A stretch of 64,000 nucleotides of DNA. It comes from Candidatus Aalborgicola danicus. Its GTDB lineage: Bacteria; Pseudomonadota; Gammaproteobacteria; Burkholderiales; Burkholderiaceae_C. The notes below the pieces were generated by a model, which was given only the letters and a program-made list of their open reading frames with translations, was not told the DNA's origin and searched no databases. Position numbers and translations under genes: made by a program. Shown piece after piece: positions 26,810-37,393 of this stretch (positions within the stretch are counted from its first letter, which is position 1; each line of letters begins with the position of its first letter). Location of the stretch: assembly GCA_016703945.1 (NCBI GenBank), contig JADJBC010000005.1:248001-312000 (forward strand), written 5' to 3'.

Positions 26810-29078
26810 GATCTCGCGAATTCGCACTTCGTTGAGTGGCAAGGTGGCAGTGCACGCGTTGTTTGAAATGCCCAGCGTGGCGTCCTTGGCTGCCATGCTT
26901 GCTACATCGGTAGGACCGCCGGTGCTTCAGACGAGCATCACGCGAATTCACGACGATGTGGATCCGGTTGCATCCTTCGGCCAAAGCCGCTTATGGTTTC
27001 TAGATCAGTTGTCGGCAGTCGGCGCTGCGTACAACGTGCCCGTGTCTTTGCGTTTGCGAGGCACGCTCGACAAAGTGCGTTTGGCCGAAGCGTTCAATCG
27101 ACTGATCGAACGACACGAAGTCTTGCGCAGTCGATTCCCTGTGGATGCCCGGACAGGAGGGCCTCTACTCACCATTGAACAGGGGGTCACACTGGCAATT
27201 CCAGTAACGGATCTCACTGACCATTCAGCGCAGGCTGATGAAGTGCGCCGTATTGCGATGATGGAAGCCTTGCAGCTCTTCGATCTGCGTTGCGATCTGC
27301 CGATTCGTCTGCAATTGTTGGTACTCAACCCGCAAGAGCATGTGCTGCTGATCACTTTCCATCACATCGCGTCTGATGGCTGGTCTCTTGGCATTGTTGT
27401 GCGTGAGTTGGCGGCACTCTACGGCGGCGTGCCTTTAGTGCCTCTGGAGGTTCGCTACCGTGACTATGCTGCGTGGCAGCGTACCTGGTTCGATGGCTCC
27501 CGCAGACAAGCGCAACTAGGCTATTGGAATGCACACCTTGCTGGCTTGCCACCACTGCTGGCGTTGCCGACAGATCGACCGCGTCCGACACACCAAAGCC
27601 ATCGGGGTTCCAGCTTGCGCTGGAGTTTCGGGCCTGCTCTGTCGAATAGTCTGAAAAACCTGGCTCGCCAAACGGACGCGACGCTGTTTATGGTGTTGTT
27701 GGCCGGGTACGCAAGCTTGTTGTCACGTTTGGCAGGCCAAATGGACTTGGCGATCGGAACTCCGGTTGCCAATCGGGACCGGCTAGAGACTGAAGGCATC
27801 GTAGGCTTTTTTGTCAACACTTTGGTCATGCGACCAGCGTTGTCAGGCGAGCCCAGCGTACGTGAACTCATAACACGTGTTCGAAGTGAGGCGCTTGCAG
27901 CCTATGCACACCAGGATTTGCCGTTTGAAGAAGTGGTAGAGGCGTTGGCACCGCAGCGTTCGTTAGCACATTCCCCCTTGTTTCAAACCATGTTTGCGCT
28001 GCAAAACACGCCGTTGTCAGCGATGCGGTTGGGGAGCCTCGACATCGAGCATCTGGACTTCGGGAATCAGACGGTTACCTTTGACCTGGTCTCCAACCTG
28101 TGGGAAGAAGGTGGCGAGTTACATGGATTGTTGCAATTCAGTTCGGACCTTTTTGACATCCGCACGATAGAGAAATTCGTTGGGCACCTGCAGGCGCTGT
28201 ATGCGGGCATGTGTTCCGACCCTGCGCGGGCCATGCATCTCCTGCCATTACTGAGCGCTCAGGAGTTGACTCAGTTGCAAGCATGGAACCAAACGTCTCA
28301 AAGTTACCCGGTGGATGAGTCATTGATTGCGCAGTTTGGCCGTGTAGTGGCCCGGCACGGCGACAGTGCGGCACTGGAGTATTCGGGTGGCACGATCAGT
28401 TATTCCGAGCTGGATGCGTGGTCGGCACGCCTGGCCGATGAACTTCGCCGTGCGGGTGTGCGAGCAGGCCACCGGGTTGGCCTCTCGGGAGAACGTAGCC
28501 CGGCCCTGATCGCAGGCATGCTGGCCATATTGGAAACCGGAGCGGCCTATGTCCCGCTGGATCCTGCCTATCCAACCGAGCGCCTGGCCTTTATGGCCAG
28601 CGACTGCGCCTTGCAAGTCGCCCTGATAGGTCCCGGTGGACGCGCACCATCGGACGTCAGCGTACTGGAGACCGGCCAGCCGCGACCCTATTCCCGCAGC
28701 CGTCCGGCGGCACTCGTGCATGGCGACGCGCCAGCCTACATCATGTACACATCAGGTTCCACGGGAACCCCCAAGGGCATCGTCATCCCCCAGCATGCCG
28801 TCACCCGCCTAGTACGCCATACCGATTACGTCCAATTGGGAGCGGGAGACCGCATAGCCCATCTGGCCAGCCCGTCCTTTGATGCTGCCACCTTTGAAAT
28901 CTGGGGTGCCTTGCTCCATGGAGGGACCCTGGTCATTGTGGATCAGGACACCGTGCTGGCCCCGGTTGCGCTAACCGCCGCGCTGCACAGTCGCCGTGTC
29001 GATACGGCGTTCATGACCACGGCGTTGTTTAACCGCATAGCCCAGGAAATACCCCAAGGGCTCTTCCTGCCTGCGTGA
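26256..29078 (+). pseudogene. NRPS-1 continuation: end of A5, T5, C6 and first part of A6
   Basis: The true coding content begins at about 26430 ('GVKECAVIVRED'); the first 58 or so residues of this open frame are an overlap artefact. It carries the A5 C-terminus with 'QNGKIDRRKLP', T5, the complete C6 (HHIASDGWS) and A6 up to 'IAQEIPQGL', where the extra T at 29064-29065 brings in a stop. As part of the 11437-30084 gene it extends the growing chain from residue 5 to residue 6. Confidence 0.85.
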
Positions 29079-30010
29079 CCTGGCATTTGGCGGTGAAGCC
29101 GTAGACCCGCGTCAGGTACGCGCCGTCCTGACCGCTGGAGGACCCAAACGCCTGCTGCACGTCTATGGGCCGACCGAAACCACGACCTTTGCCAGCTGGC
29201 ATCTGATTACGGCAGTAGAACCCGAGGCATACACCGTTCCCATAGGCCAGCCACTGGCCAATGGAAGCTGCCATGTTCTGGACCCCCACATGCAGTCCGT
29301 TCCCTTGGGCGTGGCCGGTGAACTCTACATTGGCGGTGCCGGCCTGGCCCACGGCTACCTGGCACGCCCAGCGCTGACTGCCGAGCGCTTTGTCGCCAAC
29401 CCCTTTGGAGCACCGGGAACGCGTCTGTACCGCACGGGTGATGTCGTGCGCCGACGAACCGATGGCAGCATCGAGTACCTTGCCCGGCTAGATCAACAAA
29501 TCAAGCTGCGGGGTTTCCGCATTGAACTCGGTGAGATAGAAGCGGCACTGACTGGCTTGCCCGGCGTGGGCATAGCAGCCGTCATTTTGCGTGAAGACCA
29601 ACCGGGTAACAAACGCATCGTGGCCTACGTGGCGCCACTGGCTGGTCAGCAACTGGTGGAGGAAAAGCTGCAAGCTGACTTGCGGGCCCAACTACCCGAA
29701 TACATGCTGCCTGCGGTGTTGGTGGTGTTGCCGGAGTTACCGCTCAATGCCAACGGCAAGGTACACCGGCCGGCCCTGCCGGCGCCCCAGGCTCAGGTGA
29801 AGCGCACCTTGCCGCGCAGCACGACGGAGGCGGCTTTGGCTGGAATCTGGAAGGAAGTGCTGGGCATCGAAGACGTGGGCATAGAAGATGACTTCTTTGC
29901 GCTGGGCGGGCATTCTCTGCTGGCCACCAAAATCGTCGCTCGTGTGCGTGAAACCTTGTCGCTGGAAGTATCCCTGCGTCAGGTTTTTGAAACACCCGTT
30001 TTGGAAGCTT
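26970..30010 (+). other. NRPS module 6: C-A-T, Val/Ile-like code, one frame break
   Basis: C6 (about 26970-28270, HHIASDG), A6 (about 28290-29770) with the same ten-residue code as module 4, and T6 (about 29810-30010, GGHSLL). One extra T at 29064-29065 breaks the frame relative to the module 4 copy. Confidence 0.65.
28293..29949 (+). repeat. Duplicated A-T cassette, copy in module 6
   Basis: Partner of 22051-23706, with scattered substitutions only. The flanking C domains (C4, C6) and the distal part of the carriers are clearly different, so only the A domain and half of the T domain were copied. Confidence 0.85.
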
Positions 30011-30084
30011 TTGCTGCCAAACTGGCTGAAGTCCAAGGCAAGGCATTACCGACCACACCGACCATAAGGAAACGCGGTCGATGA
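29065..30084 (+). pseudogene. NRPS-1 C-terminal part: end of A6 and T6
   Basis: The frame resumes at 29065 and is the original frame of 11437, so the net effect of all shifts is zero. It encodes 'CLRDLAFGGEAVDPRQVR', 'HVYGPTETTTFASWH', 'YRTGDVVRR' and 'NANGKVHRPALP', then T6 'DDFFALGGHSLLATK'. The first internal ATG is at 29290, so gene finders will call 29290-30084. The stop TGA (30082-30084) overlaps the ATG of NRPS-2 (ATGA), giving coupled translation of the two synthetases. Confidence 0.85.
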
Positions 30085-33000
30085 ACGTTCTATCAGCGAA
30101 CCTGGCTTCGTCAACGCTTGACGAAGACCTCGTACCGGTGTCATTGGCGCAGCAGGGGGTGTACATGCTGGCTGAGTTCGATGCCACCGGCACCGTCAAT
30201 ACGATTCCCGCATCCGTCCGCATTGATGGCCCCCTGCAAGCTGGCGTACTTGCACAGGCGTTTAATCAGATGTTGCAGCGGCACGAGTCCCTGCGTACCC
30301 GTTTTCGAATGGAAGCCGGTGGTCTGGTGGCTATCGTGGACCCCTATGCCCCGCTCCATTTGCCAGTGGTCCCCATGGCTGTTGTCCATGACAAAGATAT
30401 GGACACTCACATCGGGCGTTTGGCGCGCGAAGCCGCAACCCAGCGCTTCGATATCCGGCAACACTGGCCCATTCGAGCGTCGTTGTTTCAGTTCACTCCA
30501 AACACCTTTGTGCTTCAACTCAGTCTGCACCATATTGCAGCCGACGGTTGGTCCATTGGCGTGCTGATGCACGAGCTGGGTGAGCACTATGCCGCTGCGC
30601 TGGAGCAACGTGATAGCCGCTTGCCGGAGTTACCCGTTCAGTACACCGATTACGCGATCTGGCAAAACGAATTGTTGGCCAGTCCGGCGGGTGAGCTCAA
30701 GAAAGCATTTTGGCTTCAACAACTTGCTGATGCGCTGCCGGTATTGAGTTTGCCTGCGAGCCGATCACACTTGCATTCAACACGCTACAAAGGCGAAGTG
30801 CGAAGATTCGAACTAGACGCCGCTACGACCACAGCTTGCAAAAAAATGGCACAAGAATGTGGCGCGACGCTGTACATGGTGCTGTTAACCGCCTACGCCT
30901 GCTTGTTATCACGGCTTGCCGGACAGAACGACGTGGTCATTGGAACACCGGTTGCCGGACGCACTCTGAAGGAAGTGGAGCCACTTATTGGGCTGTTTGT
31001 CAACACGCTGCCCTTGCGCATCCAATTCGAGTCCAGTCTCACGGTGAGGCAACTGCTGAAGCAGGTACGCAACACCGCCCTGGATGCATTTGAGCACCAG
31101 GAATTTCCATTTGGAAGCATGGTGGAGATGTTGACGCAAAGTCGCCAGTCGAGCCGGCATCCGATTTTTCAGCACATGTTCGCACTGCAAAATTCCCCGG
31201 TGGTGCACCAACCTCTGGCAGGTATGCGCTTGACACCGTTGGACGACGTTCCCAATCCCGCCAAAGTCGAGACCTTTCTCGCGGCCACGGAAATAGGCGA
31301 CCATTTAGAGTGTGCGCTTCAATACGATGTTGACCTGTTCGATAGTGACCGGGTGGATGCCTTTGTTGCGCATTTCCAGTGTTTGATGGCTGGCTTGCTC
31401 GGTGCCCTGGACGGTGCGGTGGCAACGCTCCCACTGTTCGGCACTGCGGAGCGAGCGCACATTTTGAGGCACTGGAACGAGACGGAGCGCAGAGTGTCAG
31501 AAGATAGGCCGTTGCACCGGCAGATCGAAGCACAGGCGTTATCCAAACCGGAAGCAGTGGCCGTTATAGAGGGAGATCGCAGCCTCAGCTTTGCCCAACT
31601 CAACGCCCGAGCCAACGTCTTGGCCCTGCAACTACGCAGCCTGGGAGTTGGGGCCGATGTGCCCGTGGCCATTTGCGGCCAGCGCCGCTGTGAAATCCTG
31701 ATCGCCATGCTGGCCACCCTCAAAGCGGGGGGCGCCTACCTGCCACTGGACCCAGCCCATCCACTGGAGCGCCTGCGCTTCATGCTCGACGACGCACGGC
31801 CCGCCGTGTTATTCACGGATGCCCCCCTGCAAGCACAGCTGTCAGACCATTGCGCACACACCCTGTTGTTGCAACCCTGCGAGGACGAAGCCCCCAACCT
31901 CAGCGGAGACAGCGACCCGCAGACCTTGGCGTATCTCATCTACACCTCAGGCTCCACCGGCCGCCCCAAAGGCACCATGCTGACCCACTTCGGGCTCAAC
32001 AACTACCTGGCCTGGGCGCGTCACACCATGGGCAACGAAGGCAGAGGTGGAGCCCCCGTCAACACCTCTATTGGCTTTGATGCCACCGTCACCAGCCTGT
32101 TATTGCCGCTGACTGCCGGACGCACGGTAACCCTGCTGCCCGAAGCCAACGAAATTGAAGCGCTGGCCCAAGCCCTGACAGCCCAAAACGACTACTGGCT
32201 ACTCAAACTCACCCCCGCCCACCTGGACGCCCTGCGTCAGCTACTCGATCCAGCCACCCTGGCAGGACAAGCCCGCACCCTGGTTGTGGGAGGAGAGCAA
32301 CTGACCGCGGCCATGGTCGAATTCTGGCGGACCCATGCACCGGCCACCCGCATCATCAACGAATACGGACCCACCGAAACCGTGGTGGGCTGCTGCACCT
32401 GGGAGGTTAATGCCGCCACCGCGCACGAAGGGGCCATCCCGATAGGCCTGCCGATCTGGAACATGCGCCTGTATGTGCTGGATGACCGCCTGCAGCCATT
32501 GCCGCTGGGTAGCGCGGGCGAGTTGTACATCGCAGGAGACCAACTCGGACGTGGATACCTTGGCCGCCCTGGACTGAGTGCCGAGCGATTCATTGCAAAC
32601 CCCTTTGCCGTGGGTGAGCGCATGTACCGTACCGGAGACCTGGCCCGCAGGCGCAACGATGGCGTGCTCGAATACCTGGGGCGTATCGACGACCAGGTCA
32701 AACTGCGCGGCTTCCGAATCGAACTGGGCGAAATCGAAGCGGTTCTGGGGGCCTGCCCTGGAGTCAAGGAATGTGCGGTGATCGTGCGAGAAGACCGCGC
32801 CGAAGATCGCCGCTTGGTGGCCTACCTGGTGGGCACAGCCAGCCATGACACGCTGCGCAGCGAACTGCAAAAGCGCTTACCGGACTACATGCTGCCAGCG
32901 GCGTGGGTAACGCTGGAGGTGATGCCGCTGACGCAAAACGGCAAGATCGACCGTCGCAAACTGCCGGCGCCGGTGGTGGAGCAGGAAGAGGCCACGGATG

Positions 33001-36000
33001 CACAGAAACCGCGCGGACCGGTGGAAGAGATGCTGGCGGGCATCTTTGCCGAGGTGTTGGAGTTGGAGCAGGTGGGGCGTGACGACGACTTCTTTGAGCT
33101 CGGTGGGCATTCACTCCTGGCTATTCAAGTTGTTGCCCGGCTGCGCAAGCAGCTTTCCATCGAGTTGTCGGTTCGCAGCCTGTTTGACCACGCGAGTTTT
33201 GCGGCCTTGGCCAGACACATAGGCACCTTGCGCGATGCATCAACGCCTGGCGCCGACGGTTCAGATGTTGCGATGCAGATTCCCCGACGTGATCCACAAA
33301 GCGACCCACAGCTTTCATTTTCTCAGTCGCGTTTGTGGTTTCTGAGTCAGCTCGACAACATGGACACCACCTACAACGTTCCGTTGGCCTTAGAGCTGGA
33401 CGGAGAGTTGGACGTAACGGCCTTGCGATTTGCGCTGGACGGCATGGTGGCCCGGCACGAGACTCTGCGCAGCCGGTTTGACACCCAGGCGGGTGGTCCT
33501 CGATTGACTTTTGCCAAGCAGCAGAACATGCCCTTGGTGCCCGAGGATTGCGCTGACCGTGAGGCTGAGCTTTCTGTCATGCTTGTTGAAGAGGCGGCTC
33601 GGCCATTCGACCTCACACGCCATCCCCCGATCCGTTCCCGTTTGTTGCGCATGGGAAACCGCAGCCACGTCCTGATAATCACGCTACACCATATTGCGTC
33701 CGACGGCTGGTCCATCGGCGTGGCAGTCAAGGAGTTGAGTGCTCTCTACGCGGGCCAGAACCTGTCCGGTTTGCCCATCAGTTACAGCGATTACGCTGCT
33801 TGGCAGCGAAACTGGTTGCAAGGCATGCAGCGCGAAAGGCAACTGGCGTACTGGCGTGAGCAACTCATGAATTTGCCGCCAATGTTGACCTTGCCGACGG
33901 ATAGGCCACGCCCCGCTGTGCGAAGACATCGTGGTTGCATGCTGCATTTTTCGCTTAAACCGGAGTTGACGGCGGCATTGCGCCGGTTGGCGGGCGAGAC
34001 AGACACCACACTGTACATGGTGCTGTTGGCCGGTTTCGCCGTTTTGCTGGCGCGCCATGCGGGCCAACACGACATTGCGATTGGTACTCCTGTAGCCAAC
34101 CGGGACCGAGTTGAAGTCGAGAATCTGATTGGTTTTTTCGCTAACACTGTTGTGTTGCGCTCCGACCTGTCGGGTAACCCCACCGTTCGTCAACTGTTGC
34201 AAACCGTCAAGGGCACGGTGCTGCAGGCGTTTGAACATCAGGACCTGCCGTTCGAGGAAGTGGTCGATGCCTTGCAAGTGCCGCGTTCCCTGGCACATGC
34301 GCCCTTGTTTCAAACCATGTTTGCCATGCAGAGCCATGGCGACACCACTTTGAAGTTGGGAAATCTCTTGGTGACCCCGATCGCCGTCGATACCGGTGCA
34401 GCGATGTTTGACCTGTCTCTGGTTATGGGAGAAAACCCCACCGGTTTGGTTGCGGCGCTGCAATACGACTCCGACTTGTTTGACTCCAGTACCGTGGAGA
34501 GAATGATTGACCGCTTCCAAGTGGTGTTAGAGGCAATGGCACTCGATCCAGCAGTGCAGATTTCACGCTTGGACATACGGTGTGCTTCAGATTTCACGCT
34601 GTTGGCACACACTAATCGACCCATTGAAGTGTTGGGTGATGATCAGAATTTGCATGGTTTGGTTGAGCGCAGTGTCGCGCTACACGGACAAGCCGATGCG
34701 ATCACGTTTGAAGGGCAAACCCTGAGTTATGCGCAACTGTGGACCGATGCTGCTCGCCTTGCCAATCGCCTGCAACGTGCAGGCGCCGGTCCCGATGTGT
34801 TGGTCGGAGTGTTCGTGGATCGTTCGTTGGAGTTGCCATTGGCCTTGCTGGGCGTTCTGCGGGCCGGTGCTGCTTTTGTGCCCATCGATCCCGCCTATCC
34901 AGTCGAACGCATTGCGTATTTGATTGCCGATGCGGGTTTGAACCTGATGGTGTGCCCCCACTCGTTGCGCGACCGTCTGAGCGGATACCACGGGACCATC
35001 GTCGCGCCTTCGGAGTCCGAAGGGTTGAGCGGAACCAACCTCGACGCAACCACTCCGCAGCCTGTCATAGTAAGGGCTGGGAATCTGGCCTATTCCATTT
35101 ACACCTCGGGTTCGACCGGCAAACCAAAGGGCGCATTGTTAACCCATGCAAGCATCTGCAATCTGGCGCCGTTCATCGCTGACACACTGGCCATAACACC
35201 GGGGTCGCGCGTGCTGCAATTCTCGGCCCTGTCGTTTGATGCTGCGGTCTGGGAAATTTTTACCACCCTGGTGGCCGGTGCGACTCTTGTGTTGGCGCCG
35301 CGCGAGCAAATTTTGCCGGGTGCGCCATTGTCCATGTTGCTGCATCGCGAGCGCATAACTCACGCCACGTTGTCGCCTAGCGCGCTGGCAGCCATGCCAT
35401 TGGGAGAATTTCCGCATTGGCGCACCATTGTTCTGGCGGGCGAAGCCTGCCCTGCAAGTCTGGTAGCCCACTGGGCCAAAGGACGCCGTTTTTTCAACGG
35501 CTACGGCCCTACGGAGACCACAATTTGCGCGGCCATTGCAGAGTTGGATCCCCGGGAATCGGTGATGCCCATAGGGCGTCCCGTGAAGAACGCCCGTGTG
35601 TATGTGTTGGACAACCAACTGCGCATGGTGGCTCCCGGGATCGCTGGTGAGCTGTGTATCGCTGGCGTCGGACTGGCGCGCGGGTACCTGGGTCGCAAGG
35701 GCCAAACTGCGGAGCGATTTGTTGCTGACCCCTTTGGCCCCGCCGGTACCCGCATGTACCGCAGCGGGGACCTTGCGCGCTTGCGAAACGATGGCCAGTT
35801 GGAGTACTTGGGTCGTCTGGATGAACAAGTCAAACTGCGGGGATTTCGCATCGAACCTGGCGAGATTGAAGCAGCGCTGCGCCAACTACCCGAGGTGGCC
35901 GACGCCGCTGTGGTGTTGGCCAAGGGCGCTACGGGCTTGCAGCTAGTGGGCTATTTGATCGCCACAGTCCAACCCTGTGACACATCTGCCTTGCGCTCTG

Positions 36001-37145
36001 CGCTGGCACAGACCCTGCCTGCACATATGGTGCCATCCTCGTTGTGTTTTTTGCCGGAATTTCCGCTCACCCCCGCAGGTAAAGTGGACCGGAAAGCGCT
36101 GGCGTCCCGCGCGATGCCGATGCCAGTCGCGGAAGCTACTCAGGGACCGCGTGATGCCACCGAACGCCAATTGGCCGACGTCTGGCAAGGCCTGCTGGGT
36201 TTGAGCGAAGTTGACATCCATCGCAACTTCTTTGACCTGGGTGGACATTCCCTGTTGGCAGTAGAGTTGATGCGCCGTGTTAACGCCAGTTTTGGCGTGC
36301 ATCTGCCGGTCTCCACCATTTTCCTGGCTCCCAGCGTGGCACTCATGGCCGACAGCCTTCGCGGCCAGAACCATGTTGTCGGATCACCGTTGGCACCCTT
36401 GGTACAACGTGCCGGACCTACCTTGTTCCTGGTTCATCCGTTGGGTGGTGATGTGCACTGTTACCGCGATCTGGCACGTGCTTGGGACGCACCGGCAGCG
36501 TTGGTTGGCATACGTGCCCCTGGATTGGACGAAGACTTGCCACCACCTGCGTCGCTAGCTGCCATGGCGCTTGACTACGCCAAAGCCATCGCCAGTTATG
36601 GGCCTGCCGACAACGTACATTTGGCGGGGTGGTCCCTGGGCGGCAACCTGGCCGTCGAGATCGCTCGCCACTTGCAGGCAATGGGTCGACAGATTGGCCT
36701 GCTGGCGGTCATTGATGCGCCATCCAACATCCCACAAGAGGAACAGACGGAGATGGATGACCGACAAATCGTCGAGGCCTTGCTGGCACGGGATGATCTG
36801 GCGCACCAGGCCGAGAGTGTTGACGATCTGATCGCTCTTGCTCGGAAACACCATCTGCTGCCTGCGGAGCTGAAATCGCACGACATCCAGCGCATCATTG
36901 CAGTTGTGCGAGGAAATCTGGGAGTGGCATACCGCCATGAAGTGCAGGCCGTGCCGTTTCCCGTGACCGTGATCCGTGCGGCTAATCAAGAGGGGCGCAA
37001 TGACGATCCCTCACTAGGATGGAGCAGGTTTTGCAAGGCCACTGTCATAGACGTTGCAGCGGTTCACACCACCATATTGCATGACTCCGGTGCCGTGCAG
37101 CTGGCTTCCATTTTTCAAAAAATTCTTGCGCCCACTACCATTTAA
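30081..37145 (+). CDS. Nonribosomal peptide synthetase NRPS-2, terminal two modules with thioesterase
   Basis: A 2,354-residue synthetase: C7-A7-T7-C8-A8-T8-TE. C7 has HHIAADG. A7 (about 31470-32960) has the Asn-like code D-A-T-K-V-G-E-V-G-K. C8 has HHIASDG. A8 (about 34640-36100) gives D-A-W-T-V-A-G-I-C-K, close to phenylalanine/aromatic codes. T7 and T8 have GGHSL. The terminal thioesterase (about 36400-37140) carries the GWSLGG nucleophile motif and a candidate catalytic His in 'AAVHTTILHDSG', and would release the peptide by cyclisation or hydrolysis. Its ATG overlaps the stop of NRPS-1, and MbtH follows 10 bp downstream. The reading frame is intact throughout, unlike NRPS-1. Confidence 0.95.
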   Translation: MNVLSANLASSTLDEDLVPVSLAQQGVYMLAEFDATGTVNTIPASVRIDGPLQAGVLAQAFNQMLQRHESLRTRFRMEAGGLVAIVDPYAPLHLPVVPMAVVHDKDMDTHIGRLAREAATQRFDIRQHWPIRASLFQFTPNTFVLQLSLHHIAADGWSIGVLMHELGEHYAAALEQRDSRLPELPVQYTDYAIWQNELLASPAGELKKAFWLQQLADALPVLSLPASRSHLHSTRYKGEVRRFELDAATTTACKKMAQECGATLYMVLLTAYACLLSRLAGQNDVVIGTPVAGRTLKEVEPLIGLFVNTLPLRIQFESSLTVRQLLKQVRNTALDAFEHQEFPFGSMVEMLTQSRQSSRHPIFQHMFALQNSPVVHQPLAGMRLTPLDDVPNPAKVETFLAATEIGDHLECALQYDVDLFDSDRVDAFVAHFQCLMAGLLGALDGAVATLPLFGTAERAHILRHWNETERRVSEDRPLHRQIEAQALSKPEAVAVIEGDRSLSFAQLNARANVLALQLRSLGVGADVPVAICGQRRCEILIAMLATLKAGGAYLPLDPAHPLERLRFMLDDARPAVLFTDAPLQAQLSDHCAHTLLLQPCEDEAPNLSGDSDPQTLAYLIYTSGSTGRPKGTMLTHFGLNNYLAWARHTMGNEGRGGAPVNTSIGFDATVTSLLLPLTAGRTVTLLPEANEIEALAQALTAQNDYWLLKLTPAHLDALRQLLDPATLAGQARTLVVGGEQLTAAMVEFWRTHAPATRIINEYGPTETVVGCCTWEVNAATAHEGAIPIGLPIWNMRLYVLDDRLQPLPLGSAGELYIAGDQLGRGYLGRPGLSAERFIANPFAVGERMYRTGDLARRRNDGVLEYLGRIDDQVKLRGFRIELGEIEAVLGACPGVKECAVIVREDRAEDRRLVAYLVGTASHDTLRSELQKRLPDYMLPAAWVTLEVMPLTQNGKIDRRKLPAPVVEQEEATDAQKPRGPVEEMLAGIFAEVLELEQVGRDDDFFELGGHSLLAIQVVARLRKQLSIELSVRSLFDHASFAALARHIGTLRDASTPGADGSDVAMQIPRRDPQSDPQLSFSQSRLWFLSQLDNMDTTYNVPLALELDGELDVTALRFALDGMVARHETLRSRFDTQAGGPRLTFAKQQNMPLVPEDCADREAELSVMLVEEAARPFDLTRHPPIRSRLLRMGNRSHVLIITLHHIASDGWSIGVAVKELSALYAGQNLSGLPISYSDYAAWQRNWLQGMQRERQLAYWREQLMNLPPMLTLPTDRPRPAVRRHRGCMLHFSLKPELTAALRRLAGETDTTLYMVLLAGFAVLLARHAGQHDIAIGTPVANRDRVEVENLIGFFANTVVLRSDLSGNPTVRQLLQTVKGTVLQAFEHQDLPFEEVVDALQVPRSLAHAPLFQTMFAMQSHGDTTLKLGNLLVTPIAVDTGAAMFDLSLVMGENPTGLVAALQYDSDLFDSSTVERMIDRFQVVLEAMALDPAVQISRLDIRCASDFTLLAHTNRPIEVLGDDQNLHGLVERSVALHGQADAITFEGQTLSYAQLWTDAARLANRLQRAGAGPDVLVGVFVDRSLELPLALLGVLRAGAAFVPIDPAYPVERIAYLIADAGLNLMVCPHSLRDRLSGYHGTIVAPSESEGLSGTNLDATTPQPVIVRAGNLAYSIYTSGSTGKPKGALLTHASICNLAPFIADTLAITPGSRVLQFSALSFDAAVWEIFTTLVAGATLVLAPREQILPGAPLSMLLHRERITHATLSPSALAAMPLGEFPHWRTIVLAGEACPASLVAHWAKGRRFFNGYGPTETTICAAIAELDPRESVMPIGRPVKNARVYVLDNQLRMVAPGIAGELCIAGVGLARGYLGRKGQTAERFVADPFGPAGTRMYRSGDLARLRNDGQLEYLGRLDEQVKLRGFRIEPGEIEAALRQLPEVADAAVVLAKGATGLQLVGYLIATVQPCDTSALRSALAQTLPAHMVPSSLCFLPEFPLTPAGKVDRKALASRAMPMPVAEATQGPRDATERQLADVWQGLLGLSEVDIHRNFFDLGGHSLLAVELMRRVNASFGVHLPVSTIFLAPSVALMADSLRGQNHVVGSPLAPLVQRAGPTLFLVHPLGGDVHCYRDLARAWDAPAALVGIRAPGLDEDLPPPASLAAMALDYAKAIASYGPADNVHLAGWSLGGNLAVEIARHLQAMGRQIGLLAVIDAPSNIPQEEQTEMDDRQIVEALLARDDLAHQAESVDDLIALARKHHLLPAELKSHDIQRIIAVVRGNLGVAYRHEVQAVPFPVTVIRAANQEGRNDDPSLGWSRFCKATVIDVAAVHTTILHDSGAVQLASIFQKILAPTTI
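30130..33210 (+). other. NRPS module 7: C-A-T, Asn-like code
   Basis: C7 (about 30130-31460) opens with 'VSLAQQGVYMLAEF', divergent from the other C domains but with intact HHIAADGWS. A7 has the same specificity residues as A5. T7 (about 33000-33210) has 'FFELGGHSLLAIQ'. It is the first module of NRPS-2 and receives the chain from T6 across the protein junction; no obvious docking domain is seen beyond a short N-terminal tail. Confidence 0.7.
31464..33130 (+). repeat. Duplicated A-T cassette, copy in module 7 (intact)
   Basis: Partner of 25147-26809, lying in a different gene (NRPS-2) and fully open. It serves as the reference for locating the shifts in module 5. Confidence 0.85.
33300..37140 (+). 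other. NRPS module 8: C-A-T-TE, aromatic (Phe-like) code and chain release
   Basis: C8 (about 33300-34600), A8 (about 34640-36100), T8 (about 36140-36350, 'FFDLGGHSLLAVELM') and TE (about 36400-37140). In the A domain a Pro replaces the usual Leu in 'FRIEPGEIE'. This is the terminal module by virtue of the TE. Confidence 0.75.
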
Positions 37146-37155
37146 GGAGTACATA

Positions 37156-37371
37156 ATGACTGAAAAAAACAGTGTTGCAGAGCAATGTCTTGCGTTGCGT
37201 AACCATGAACTTCAATACTCACTGTGGCAAGCCAATATCGACGTGCCAGCAGGGTGGGATATAGTGTTTGGACCGGAGACCAAGGAGGCCTGTCTGGCAC
37301 ATATCGAGGCAGAGTGGACCGATATGCGTCCCCTCAGCCTCCGTCGGCGAATGGATGGACAAACGGTCTAG
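37156..37371 (+). CDS. MbtH-like protein
   Basis: A 71-residue MbtH-family protein, a small chaperone/activator that binds NRPS adenylation domains. Diagnostic residues are present: 'NHELQYSLWQ', 'VPAGWDIVFGPETKEACLAHIEAEWTDMRP'. The usual SLWP is SLWQ here, and the typical N-terminal 'NPFDD' segment is replaced by a charged sequence. ATG 37156 is preceded by AAGGAG (37144-37149). It lies 10 bp after NRPS-2, as expected for a cluster-dedicated partner. Confidence 0.93.
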   Translation: MTEKNSVAEQCLALRNHELQYSLWQANIDVPAGWDIVFGPETKEACLAHIEAEWTDMRPLSLRRRMDGQTV

Positions 37372-37393
37372 TAACCATAGAGGAGTGATAGCC

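Larger units (their letters stand above)
23850..26890 (+). other. NRPS module 5: C-A-T, Asn-like code, reading frame broken three times
   Basis: C5 (about 23850-25140, HHIAVDG), A5 (about 25150-26650) with code D-A-T-K-V-G-E-V-G-K, nearest to asparagine, and T5 (about 26690-26890, GGHSLL). Against its near-identical twin in module 7 the A domain lacks one A (25648-25649) and one G (26080-26081) and has one extra G (26425-26430). It also lacks one C (25505-25509) and two bases of a CA run (about 25536-25541), which together keep the frame. Confidence 0.7.
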
